A stretch of DNA of 50,148 nt from Limnohabitans sp. Rim8 (GTDB taxonomy: Bacteria > Pseudomonadota > Gammaproteobacteria > Burkholderiales > Burkholderiaceae_C). Positions 7,641 through 14,861 of the stretch are shown piece after piece. Where the stretch lies: contig CAMDFT010000014.1 in NCBI GenBank assembly GCA_945897795.1, positions 1 through 50,148 of the forward strand, given 5' to 3'. The stretch's first letter is position 1. The number at the start of each line of letters is the position of its first letter. A program made the position numbers and the translations under genes. The notes under the pieces were generated by a model. The model did not search any database. It was not told where the DNA came from and saw only the letters and a program-made list of their open reading frames with translations.

Positions 7641-8729
7641 TTACATCGCCGGATAGTCGATGTACCCCTCAGGCCCTGGCGCATAAAAGGTGCTGGAGCT
7701 GGCTTTGACCAATGGGGCGTTGGCTATAAGGCGTTGCACCAGGTCGGGGTTGGAGATGAAGGCGCGGCCAAAGGCCACGGCGTCGGCCCTGCCGGATGCG
7801 ATGGCGTCGATGGCCATGTCGCGGGTGTAGCCGTTGTTGGCGATGTACGCGCCTTTGAAGGTTTGGCGTGCCCAGGCAAAGTCAAAGCCGGTCAGGTCAC
7901 GCGGGCCACCGGTTGCACCTTCGACAAAGTGGATGAAGGCGATGCCGCGCTGGTTGAGCGCTTCGACCAAGGGGCCGAACACGGCCTGGGGGTTGCTCTC
8001 GGCCGAGTCGTTGGCGGGCGAGACGGGCGACAGGCGGATGCCGGTGCGACCTGCACCGATTTCGGCGGCCACAGCGTCGACCACTTCGAGTGCGAAGCGG
8101 ATGCGGTTTTGGGGTGAACCGCCGTAGCCGTCGGTGCGCAAATTGGTGGTCTCGCGCAAGAACTGGTCGATCAGGTAACCGTTGGCACCGTGGATTTCCA
8201 CGCCGTCAAAACCGGCGCGCATGGCGTTGGCCGCGCCTTGGCGGTATTGCTGCACCACTTCTTTGATTTCTTCTGCGCTCAGGGCGTGTGGCACGGGGGC
8301 GGTCACTTTGCCGTTGCGGCCATAGGCCATCACTTTGGCGGCCACGGCCGAGGGGGCGATGGGCTCAGCGCCGCCCGTCAGGTCGGGGTGCGAGATGCGG
8401 CCCACATGCCAGATTTGCGCCACGATCTTGCCGCCCGCTGCGTGCACGGCTTGGGTGATGGGCTTCCAGCCTTCGACCTGCGCGTCCGAGTAAATGCCGG
8501 GTGTGGCCATGTAGCCTTTTCCCCCGGGCGAGACCTGCGTGCCCTCGCTGATGATCAGGCCCGCGTTGCTGCGTTGGCGGTAGTACTCGATGTTCATGGC
8601 GCTGCCGGGGATGTCGCCAGCGGGCTCGTCGGCGCGGCAGCGGGTCAGCGGCGCCATGACCACGCGGTTGGCCATCTCGATGTCGCCGATGCGGGTGGGT
8701 TGGAAGAGTTGGGCAAGGGTGTCGGTCAT
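7641..8729 (-). CDS. Old Yellow Enzyme family alkene reductase (NemA-like)
   Basis: A 362-residue FMN-dependent NAD(P)H:alkene oxidoreductase. It starts MTDTLAQLFQPTRIGDIEMANRV and shows VMAPLTRCRA, AQIWHVGRISHPD, EIHGANGYLIDQFLRE with the catalytic-site residues after it, and NNGYTRDMA / GRADAVAFGRAFISNPDLV for phosphate binding near the C-terminus. The family reduces activated C=C bonds of enones and nitro compounds. The frame continues upstream to 8939, but ATG 8727-8729 gives the family length and N-terminus. Codons about 275-288 are duplicated as a relic at 6351-6392. Confidence 0.88.
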   Translation of the reverse strand: MTDTLAQLFQPTRIGDIEMANRVVMAPLTRCRADEPAGDIPGSAMNIEYYRQRSNAGLIISEGTQVSPGGKGYMATPGIYSDAQVEGWKPITQAVHAAGGKIVAQIWHVGRISHPDLTGGAEPIAPSAVAAKVMAYGRNGKVTAPVPHALSAEEIKEVVQQYRQGAANAMRAGFDGVEIHGANGYLIDQFLRETTNLRTDGYGGSPQNRIRFALEVVDAVAAEIGAGRTGIRLSPVSPANDSAESNPQAVFGPLVEALNQRGIAFIHFVEGATGGPRDLTGFDFAWARQTFKGAYIANNGYTRDMAIDAIASGRADAVAFGRAFISNPDLVQRLIANAPLVKASSSTFYAPGPEGYIDYPAM

Positions 8730-8871
8730 GGGGGGCAATGCGGTGGGCCAAAAGAGAAGACGGTCATTATGAGTGGAACAGTTCCTTGTGGGAGCCCATA
8801 ACAACACAGATCTGCCCGAAGCCGTATCGCACTGGGGATAATGGCATTCCTCTTTGAAACCGGACCACACC

Positions 8872-9483
8872 GTGAGCGCCATCGCCATCATCGACTTTGA
8901 AACCACAGGCATTTCGCCGGGCATGGGTGACCGCGCCACCGAGGTGGCGGTGGTGATGTTGGAGGACGGGCAGGTGGTGGACCGTTACCAAAGCCTGATG
9001 AACGCCGGGGTGCGGGTGAACAGTTTCATCACCCAACTCACCGGCATCACCAACGAGATGGTGCAGGCCGCGCCCCCGGCCGAGCAGGTGATGCGCGAGG
9101 CAGCGCGCTTTGTGGCGGGGCGGCCCATGGTGGCGCACAACGCGGCTTTTGATAAAAAGTTTTGGCAGGCCGAGCTGGCACGTTGCGACCAAGACGGCGC
9201 GCACCCCTTTGCCTGCACCTTGCTGCTGTCGCGCCGCCTGTACCCGCAAGCGATCAACCACAAGCTGGGCACGCTGGCGGCGCTGCACCACTTGCCGTCG
9301 TCAGGCCGCGCCCACCGGGCCATGGCCGATGCCGAGATGGCGGCGCATTTGTTGGCGCAAATGCAGCACGATCTGAAAACCCGCTTCGGCTGTACGAAAG
9401 CCGATCACGCGCTGCTGATGGGCCTGCAACGCACCAGTCGGCACATGGTGGGGCCGTATTTGAAAGCGCGGGCGGGAGGCTGA
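8872..9483 (+). CDS. 3'-5' exonuclease, DEDDh family (DNA polymerase III epsilon-like)
   Basis: A 203-residue exonuclease with motifs ExoI DFETTG, ExoII HNAAFDKKFW and ExoIII HRAMADAE, which supply the four acidic residues and the histidine of the DEDDh fold. It resembles stand-alone DnaQ-like proteins used in repair or RNA trimming and lacks a DnaE-binding tail long enough to call it the replicative subunit. GTG 8872 gives the typical start VSAIAIIDFETTG. TTG 8854, six codons earlier, is an alternative. Neither has a clear ribosome-binding site. It is divergent from the Old Yellow Enzyme gene. Confidence 0.82.
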   Translation: MSAIAIIDFETTGISPGMGDRATEVAVVMLEDGQVVDRYQSLMNAGVRVNSFITQLTGITNEMVQAAPPAEQVMREAARFVAGRPMVAHNAAFDKKFWQAELARCDQDGAHPFACTLLLSRRLYPQAINHKLGTLAALHHLPSSGRAHRAMADAEMAAHLLAQMQHDLKTRFGCTKADHALLMGLQRTSRHMVGPYLKARAGG

Positions 9484-9499
9484 ATAAAAGCGCAAACCA

Positions 9500-9683
9500 A
9501 GTCGCATTTAAATCCGCATTTAAAGTCGCAAAAAGTTCTGAAAAAACAGAGAAAAAATCATGTGTGACAGGGGTTTGCGCTGTTTTTCAAAGTCGCAAAA
9601 ACAGCCGCAAAGTTAGTCGCAAAAATGATCAGCTCATGTCTGTCAGGATCGCGACAAGCCCCTGGGGTTTGAGTTTGCGCTGT
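9500..9683. repeat. Intergenic repeat region (AGTCGCAAAAA and GTTTGCGCTGT units)
   Basis: The 349 bp between the exonuclease and the second dctP hold no convincing gene. AGTCGCA begins at 9500, 9524, 9591 and 9615 (spacings 24, 67 and 24 bp), and the last three copies extend to AGTCGCAAAAA. GTTTGCGCTGT occurs at 9573-9583 and 9673-9683, exactly 100 bp apart. CGCATTTAAA is repeated at 9503 and 9515. The order of motifs suggests two imperfect copies of one unit (9524-9583 and 9615-9683). Function is unknown; a regulatory array or a decayed repeat are both possible. Confidence 0.5.
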
Positions 9684-9832
9684 GTCACGCAGGTAACTGA
9701 ATCCGTGCTGGTGGGTAAGAGTCCTAGGGTTTTCCCTTGCGGGCGTGTGGGTGTCGGGTGACTTACTAATTTGCGCAGCATCAACACGATGATTGCGAAG
9801 AAATGACCCACCCCATTCAGGAGACCCACAAG

Positions 9833-10822
9833 ATGTTGAAGACGAACAAACGTGCATTGCTCAAGGCCGTCGGCGCTGTAGCCATGGTGGCTGGCCTTTC
9901 TGCTGCCCCCGCATGGGCGCAGGCCCCGATCGTCCTGAAAATGGCGCACGTTTACAACCCCGGCAACATCTGGTTTGAGACCGCTGAGGCCTATGCCAAA
10001 GCGGTTGAGACGCGCTCGGGTGGCAAGGTGAAGATCCAAATCGCGGCCAGCGGATCAACCGGCGATTGGCCTGCCTCGATCGAGGGCCTGAAGATCGGCA
10101 CCAACGACATCGTGCTGCAGTCCATCGGTACGCTCGACCGTTACAACGTGCTGCCAGGCCTAGAGGCTTATCCTTATCTGGTGCGCGATGTCGATCACTT
10201 CAAGAAGGTTTACTACGGCCCTGTGGGTGCAGAGTTCATGGAAGAAGTTGCCAAAAAGACTTCTTTCCGCATCATCGGTGCGGGCTACCGTGGCGCACGC
10301 TGGCTCAGCTCCAACAAGCCTGTGGCATCGGTGGCCGACATCAAGGGCTTGAAGCTGCGCGTGCCGCCGTTGAAGATGTACCGCATGACTTGGGAGTTGC
10401 TGGGTGCCAGCCCGGTGCCCATGGGTATGGCCGAGATGTTCACTTCCATGCAGCAGGGCATGGTTGACGGGCAGGAAAACCCGCTGGAGATCATCGACAC
10501 GATGAAGTACTACGAAGTGCAGAAGTACGCCATCGACACGCGCCATGTGATTGGCGCCATGACCTGGATTTATTCGGATGCACGTTTTAAGCGTCTGCCC
10601 GCTGACGTGCAGAAACTCCTGAAAGACGAAGGCGAGCGTGTGATGCTGGAGGCGACCGACACCATGGTGTCGACAGAAGGCGCCTTACGTAAGAAGCTCG
10701 AAGGCCACGGCATGAAGTTCAACGCCATTGACACCGTGGCCATGAAAGCCCGCGTGGCCGACATTGGCAAGGAGTTCCCTGACTTGGCACCTTGGGCCAT
10801 CAAGTTCGCGAACGTCAAGTGA
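9833..10822 (+). CDS. dctP: TRAP transporter periplasmic solute-binding protein (DctP family), second system
   Basis: A 329-residue receptor. The signal peptide MLKTNKRALLKAVGAVAMVAGLSAAPAWA is followed by QAPIVLKMAHVYNPGNIWFETAEAYAK. GLKLRVPPLKMYRMTWELLGASPVPM contains the conserved arginine that clamps the ligand carboxylate, and MVDGQENPLEII is a DctP hallmark. ATG 9833 is preferred over an upstream ATG at 9803 because AGGAG lies 9 nt before it and the signal peptide starts there. It leads a rightward operon with dctQ, dctM and an SDR gene. Confidence 0.9.
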   Translation: MLKTNKRALLKAVGAVAMVAGLSAAPAWAQAPIVLKMAHVYNPGNIWFETAEAYAKAVETRSGGKVKIQIAASGSTGDWPASIEGLKIGTNDIVLQSIGTLDRYNVLPGLEAYPYLVRDVDHFKKVYYGPVGAEFMEEVAKKTSFRIIGAGYRGARWLSSNKPVASVADIKGLKLRVPPLKMYRMTWELLGASPVPMGMAEMFTSMQQGMVDGQENPLEIIDTMKYYEVQKYAIDTRHVIGAMTWIYSDARFKRLPADVQKLLKDEGERVMLEATDTMVSTEGALRKKLEGHGMKFNAIDTVAMKARVADIGKEFPDLAPWAIKFANVK

Positions 10823-11358
10823 GCGACCGAGCCTCTGAAACTGGGGCGCCGAAGGGCTTGTCCCGGTTGGCCATTGCCTGGGCCGTGCGCATCGAAAAAA
10901 CCCTCGACATCTTGTTGGGACTGATGCTTCTGGCCTTGGCCTTGTCGTTGTTTTACCAAGTGTTTGGCCGGTATGTCATCGGTAAAGCGCCTGGGTGGAC
11001 CGAAGAGGTTGCCCGCATGCTGGTGGCCTGGATGGCCATGCTTGGGGCTGCCGCCTGCCTGCGTGATGGAGGGCACATTGCTGTGGGGGCATTGGTTAAC
11101 GCCGTGCCTCCACCTGTGCGCAGTTGGCTGCTGGTTGTTCGGGATTTGTGCATCATGACCACAGCCGCCGTGCTGGGTTGGTCGGGCGCACGTTTTGCCG
11201 ACATGAACGCGACGCAAGACTCCCCTGCACTGGAAATTTCCATGGCCATCCCTTATTCGGCGATGGGCATTGGTGCGGTGTTGCTGGCGCTGATGCTCGC
11301 CTTGGCCCGCATGGGGGGTGAGACACCGCCAGTCGACTCGCTGTCCCCAACCGATTGA
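10819..11358 (+). CDS. dctQ: TRAP transporter small permease (DctQ family), second system
   Basis: A 179-residue membrane protein with four helices and the DctQ block GWTEEVARMLVAWMAMLGAAACLRDGGHIAVGALV. The GTG start at 10819-10821 overlaps the dctP stop in GTGA, which gives coupled translation, and the gene ends 7 bp before dctM. An upstream in-frame ATG at 10792 would overlap dctP by 31 bp and is less likely. The role is pairing with DctM for ion-driven uptake. Confidence 0.86.
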   Translation: MSDRASETGAPKGLSRLAIAWAVRIEKTLDILLGLMLLALALSLFYQVFGRYVIGKAPGWTEEVARMLVAWMAMLGAAACLRDGGHIAVGALVNAVPPPVRSWLLVVRDLCIMTTAAVLGWSGARFADMNATQDSPALEISMAIPYSAMGIGAVLLALMLALARMGGETPPVDSLSPTD

Positions 11359-11365
11359 GAATCCC

Positions 11366-12652
11366 ATGACGATGCTTGGTGTGCTGTTGCTGTCCTTGAC
11401 AGTGCTGTTGCTTTTGGCGGTACCGGTTGCTTTTGCACTGGTGCTGTCGGCCACGATTGCGGTGGTGTTTGTCGGTGACATTGATCTGATGATCGTTCCC
11501 CAGCAAATTTACCAAGGGCTGGACAGCTTTTTACTGCTGGCGATACCGTTGTTTTTGCTGGCCGGGGAGCTCATGTCGCAAGGCGGCATGACCGACCGTT
11601 TGCTCGGTTTTTGCAATGCCGTGTTTGGCCGTTTTCGTGGCGGCTTGGCCATGACCAACGTGGCTTCGGCCACCTTGATGTCGGGCATTTCGGGCTCGGC
11701 CATTGCCGACACTTCGGCGCTGGGCAAGGTGTTGATCCCGGCCATGATTAAGGCGGGTTATGGGCGGGGCTTTTCTGCTGCGCTGACGGCGGCGGCCAAC
11801 GTGGTGGGGCCGATCATTCCGCCTTCCATCACGTTTTTGATGATCAGCGTGTTGACCAATTTGTCACCGCTCAAGCTGTTTATGGCCGCGGTGATTCCGG
11901 GCGTGCTGTACGCCAGCGCGATCATGCTGGTGGCGGTGGTGATCAGCAGGCGCCGTGGCTATCCGGCGGCGGCGGTGGTGAATTTGCCCGGGATCTTTCG
12001 TGAATTCAAGCTGGCCTTTTGGGCATTGGCGATGCCGGTCTTTTTGATCGTGGGCATCCGCACAGGCATCTTCAACGTGACCGAGTCGTCTGCGGTGGCG
12101 GTGGTGTATGCGCTGATGGTGGGTCTTTTCATTCACCGCGAACTGAATTGGCGCAAGATTTGGCTGGCGCTGGTGAGCTCGGCGCGCGGCACGGCGGTGA
12201 TCATGATCATTTTGGGCGGGGCGCAGGTGGTGTCGTGGTTCTTGGCGTATGAGCAAGCACCCCAGCGCATTGCCGAATGGATGCTCGGCTCCATCGGCAG
12301 CCCCATTGTGTTTTTACTGCTGGTCAACGTGCTGCTGCTGTTGGTGGGCACCTTCATGGAAAACGGCCCGTCTTTGGTGTTACTGTGCCCAGTGCTGTAC
12401 CCGGTGGCGGCCAAGTTCGGCATTGACCCTTACCATTTTTCGATGATCGTGGGCATCAATTTGCTGATCGGTTTGATCACGCCGCCGGTGGCCATCAGCC
12501 TGTCGATTGGCGCACTCATTGCGGGGGCGCGGTCGGACGAGGTCAATCGGGAAGTGTTGCCATTTCTGGCCGCCGCCATCGGTGTTGTGCTTTTGATCAC
12601 CTTTGTGCCTGCGGTGTCCTTGTGGTTGCCATCCGTGATCGGTGGGCGCTAA
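11366..12652 (+). CDS. dctM: TRAP transporter large permease (DctM family), second system
   Basis: A 428-residue polytopic membrane protein with DctM patterns PLFLLAGELMSQGGMTDRLL, SGSAIADTSALGKVLIPAM, VVGPIIPPSITFLMISVLT and LITPPVAISLSIGA. ATG 11366 follows the dctQ stop by 7 bp and gives the normal N-terminal helix (MTMLGVLLLSLTVLLL). It is followed after 40 bp by an SDR gene on the same strand, which suggests the imported compound is oxidised by that enzyme. Confidence 0.9.
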   Translation: MTMLGVLLLSLTVLLLLAVPVAFALVLSATIAVVFVGDIDLMIVPQQIYQGLDSFLLLAIPLFLLAGELMSQGGMTDRLLGFCNAVFGRFRGGLAMTNVASATLMSGISGSAIADTSALGKVLIPAMIKAGYGRGFSAALTAAANVVGPIIPPSITFLMISVLTNLSPLKLFMAAVIPGVLYASAIMLVAVVISRRRGYPAAAVVNLPGIFREFKLAFWALAMPVFLIVGIRTGIFNVTESSAVAVVYALMVGLFIHRELNWRKIWLALVSSARGTAVIMIILGGAQVVSWFLAYEQAPQRIAEWMLGSIGSPIVFLLLVNVLLLLVGTFMENGPSLVLLCPVLYPVAAKFGIDPYHFSMIVGINLLIGLITPPVAISLSIGALIAGARSDEVNREVLPFLAAAIGVVLLITFVPAVSLWLPSVIGGR

Positions 12653-12692
12653 CAAAGGCCCGCTGGCTGTCTTATTTCTCAGGAGTTGAGAC

Positions 12693-13484
12693 ATGACTCG
12701 TCGTTTTGATGGCCGTGTGGCTGTGGTGTGCGGTGCTGGTGCGGTTGGACCCGGTTGGGGCAACGGCAAAGCGGCGGCGGTGCAATACGCGCGTGATGGG
12801 GCGGCGATTGCGGCCATCGACATCGATTTGCCGTCGGCGCAGGCCACGGTGGACCTGATCGTCGCCGAAGGCGGCACGGCGGTGGCCTGGCGCTGCGATG
12901 TGACGAAGCGCGACGAAGTGAACGCGGTCATGGCAGAGATCGTGGCGCATTTTGGGCGCATTGATGTGCTGCACAACAACGTGGGTTTGCCTGCCATGGG
13001 CACCATGGAAACACTCAACGAGGGGGAGTGGGACCACGCGATGGATGTGAACCTCAAAAGTGTCTTCCTGACCTGTCAGGCGGTGTTGCCCGTCATGGTG
13101 CGGCAGGGCAAGGGCGCGATTGTCAACATCTCATCGTTGGCGGCCATCCGTTACACCGGCTACCCCTATCCGGCGTATTACGCCAGCAAGGCGGCAGTGA
13201 ACCACCTGACCGCGTCGATGGCGCTCGAATACGCGCGCAAGGGCATCCGGGTCAACGCGATCATGCCGGGCATGATGGACACGCCCCACATTTACAAAGC
13301 CATTGCAGGCCAATACGCCTCGCACGAAGAGATGGTGGAAAAGCGCAACGCCATGTGCCCCACCGGCCGCATGGGCACGGGCTGGGACATTGCCAAGGCA
13401 GCCGCCTTTTTGGCGTCCGACGAAGCCCAGTACATCACTGGGCAATGCCTGGCCGTGGATGGCGGGTTCTCGATCCGGGCCTGA
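12693..13484 (+). CDS. Short-chain dehydrogenase/reductase (SDR)
   Basis: A 263-residue NAD(P)-dependent oxidoreductase. The catalytic residues are the serine of NISS and the YASK of PAYYASKAAVNH; NNVG and the C-terminal YITGQCLAVDGGFSI are typical. The nucleotide-binding loop reads GAGAVGPGWGNGKA rather than the plain TGxxxGIG pattern, a variant with an inserted glycine-rich stretch. An acidic residue after the second strand (AAIDIDL) favours NAD over NADP. CAGGAG lies upstream of ATG 12693. It closes the TRAP operon and probably starts breakdown of the imported hydroxy-compound. Confidence 0.87.
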   Translation: MTRRFDGRVAVVCGAGAVGPGWGNGKAAAVQYARDGAAIAAIDIDLPSAQATVDLIVAEGGTAVAWRCDVTKRDEVNAVMAEIVAHFGRIDVLHNNVGLPAMGTMETLNEGEWDHAMDVNLKSVFLTCQAVLPVMVRQGKGAIVNISSLAAIRYTGYPYPAYYASKAAVNHLTASMALEYARKGIRVNAIMPGMMDTPHIYKAIAGQYASHEEMVEKRNAMCPTGRMGTGWDIAKAAAFLASDEAQYITGQCLAVDGGFSIRA

Positions 13485-13497
13485 ACCGCGAGCGCGT

Positions 13498-13563
13498 TCA
13501 AACCAAACCCAGCGGCAAAGCCGTTTTGTCGCGCACGGCCACGCGCAACAGGTAGTCGCTGTT
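13498..13563 (-). pseudogene. Relic of an lrp-type gene with a 96-bp in-frame deletion
   Basis: 13503-13529 is identical to 14297-14323, and 13527-13562 matches 14417-14452 with one difference. Both targets lie in the intact Lrp-type gene, on the same strand. The junction shares TGT and removes 96 bp (32 codons). The relic still reads SDYLLRVAVRD joined to KTALPLGL and then stops at 13498-13500. The single difference is a synonymous leucine codon. The hicAB pair lies between the relic and the intact gene. Confidence 0.8.
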
Positions 13564-13652
13564 GCGCAGGCAGGGCCATGGCACTGCCGGTATTCAGTGT
13601 GCCGGTGTTCACCAAATCCTGTGGGGGGCATTCAAGCGCCATAATTGCAAGC

Positions 13653-13907
13653 ATGAACAGCAAGCAGATCAAAACACTCGTTGCCATTTTTGCAAAGCCA
13701 ACAACGGCAAACCTTGAATGGGCGCGCATTGAATCGCTGCTGATGGCTGTGGGGTGCGCAGTGATCGAGGGCAACGGATCGCGCGTGAAGTTTTGCCATG
13801 GCTCGACGGTCGCCAGTTTTCACCGCCCCCACCCAGCCAAAGAGGCCAAGGCCTACCAAGTCGACGATGCCCGAAATTTTCTGATATTGATAGGAGTCAC
13901 ACCATGA
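13653..13907 (+). CDS. hicA: HicA-like toxin, first HicAB pair
   Basis: An 84-residue protein of the HicA mRNA interferase family, starting MNSKQIKTLVAIF. It has the longer HicA subtype pattern, W-A-R-I-ESLL, then GNGSRVKF and SFHRPHP. In this subtype the GSH motif of classical HicA reads GSR, and the FHRPHP histidines may take over function. The C-terminus VDDARNFLILIGVTP is typical. The next gene starts in the overlapping ATGA. An upstream in-frame ATG at 13578 is less likely because family members begin at MNSK. Confidence 0.83.
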   Translation: MNSKQIKTLVAIFAKPTTANLEWARIESLLMAVGCAVIEGNGSRVKFCHGSTVASFHRPHPAKEAKAYQVDDARNFLILIGVTP

Positions 13908-14239
13908 GCACCATGACATTCAAAGGCTACACGGCCCGCATCGAGATTGACGCTCGCGACAACATTCTCGTTGGGCGCTTGCTGGGGCTGCGCGACGTGG
14001 TGGGCTTTCACGCCAACGATGTGGTTGGTTTGCGCACAGCGTTTGAAGAAGCCGTTGACGATTACATCGATGCCTGCGCAAAAATCGGCAAAACACCAGA
14101 AAAGCCCGCCAGCGGTAAGCTGATGCTGAGGGTTGCGCCCGAGGTGCACAGCGCAGCACTGATCGCGGCTCAAGCCAGCGGTGTGAGCTTGAACCAGTGG
14201 GCTGGCAAGGTCTTGCAACAGGCTGCAGCGCAAAGATGA
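13904..14239 (+). CDS. hicB: HicB-like antitoxin, first HicAB pair
   Basis: A 111-residue antitoxin. The N-terminal part (MTFKGYTARIEIDARDNILVGRLLGL) has the partial RNase-H-like HicB fold, and the C-terminal GKLMLRVAPEVHSAALIAAQASGVSLNQWA is a ribbon-helix-helix DNA-binding domain. ATG 13904 has TAGGAG upstream and overlaps the toxin stop by 4 bp. It should neutralise the HicA toxin and repress the operon. The pair is flanked by a partial lrp relic on the left and the intact lrp-type gene on the right. Confidence 0.85.
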   Translation: MSTMTFKGYTARIEIDARDNILVGRLLGLRDVVGFHANDVVGLRTAFEEAVDDYIDACAKIGKTPEKPASGKLMLRVAPEVHSAALIAAQASGVSLNQWAGKVLQQAAAQR

Positions 14240-14291
14240 AGTGGGGTGCTGCCCGCGTGCTTTGAGGCCGAGGCGCAGGACTGTAAGCCCC

Positions 14292-14759
14292 TTACCCCAA
14301 ACCCAGCGGCAAAGCCGTTTTGTACCGTACCTGCTTTAGCGCAAAGCTAGAGCGAATTTTTTCTACCCCCGGGATCGGTGAGAGCTGCTCCAGAATGAAG
14401 CGCTCCAGCGCAGCCATGTCGCGCACGGCCACGCGCAGCAGGTAGTCGCTGTCCCCGGTCATCAAATAGCACTCCATCACCTCGTCGTGCCGCGCGATGT
14501 GCGCTTCAAAGTCTGCCAAGGTGGCTTTGCTTTGGGTCTTGAGGCTGATGGAGATGAACACCGTCAGGCCCAGCCCCAGCGCCGCCGCACTGGCCAGCGC
14601 CACATAGCGTTGAATCACGCCGTTGCTCTCCAAAGCCTTAACGCGGGCTAGGCACGGCGAGGGCGACAGGCCGATGCGTTTGGCCAGCGTCACGTTGGAC
14701 AGTGCACCGTCGCGCTGCAGCTCGTCCAGTATCTTCAAATCCACGTTGTCCAGAATCAT
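14292..14759 (-). CDS. Lrp/AsnC family transcriptional regulator
   Basis: A 155-residue regulator. The N-terminal helix-turn-helix reads DLKILDELQRDGALSNVTLAKRIGLSPSPCLARVKALE. The C-terminal RAM domain, from about VFISISLKTQ, carries the ligand-loop sequence GDSDYLLRVAVRD. Such proteins sense amino acids or related metabolites. The ATG has AAAGG 8 nt upstream. The gene is divergent from the E1 dehydrogenase gene across 102 bp, so it very likely controls that gene. Part of its 3' region is duplicated as a relic at 13498-13563. Confidence 0.88.
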   Translation of the reverse strand: MILDNVDLKILDELQRDGALSNVTLAKRIGLSPSPCLARVKALESNGVIQRYVALASAAALGLGLTVFISISLKTQSKATLADFEAHIARHDEVMECYLMTGDSDYLLRVAVRDMAALERFILEQLSPIPGVEKIRSSFALKQVRYKTALPLGLG

Positions 14760-14781
14760 GTGCTGAACCTTTCATATTTTC

Positions 14782-14794
14782 AGCATATTGTGCT
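14782..14794. promoter_or_regulatory. Candidate Lrp-type operator between lrp-like gene and E1 gene
   Basis: AGCA-TATTG-TGCT is an inverted repeat in the AT-rich centre of the 102-bp divergent intergenic region. AT-rich dyads of this kind are common targets of local Lrp/AsnC regulators. The site is 22 bp upstream of the regulator start, consistent with autoregulation and control of the divergent gene. No binding evidence exists; the repeat is short. Confidence 0.35.
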
Positions 14795-14861
14795 TTAAAT
14801 GCAGGTCTGAGGGGTGTAAATACGCAGCACATGCGCCACGCTGCCCGGTACAGTCAAATGC

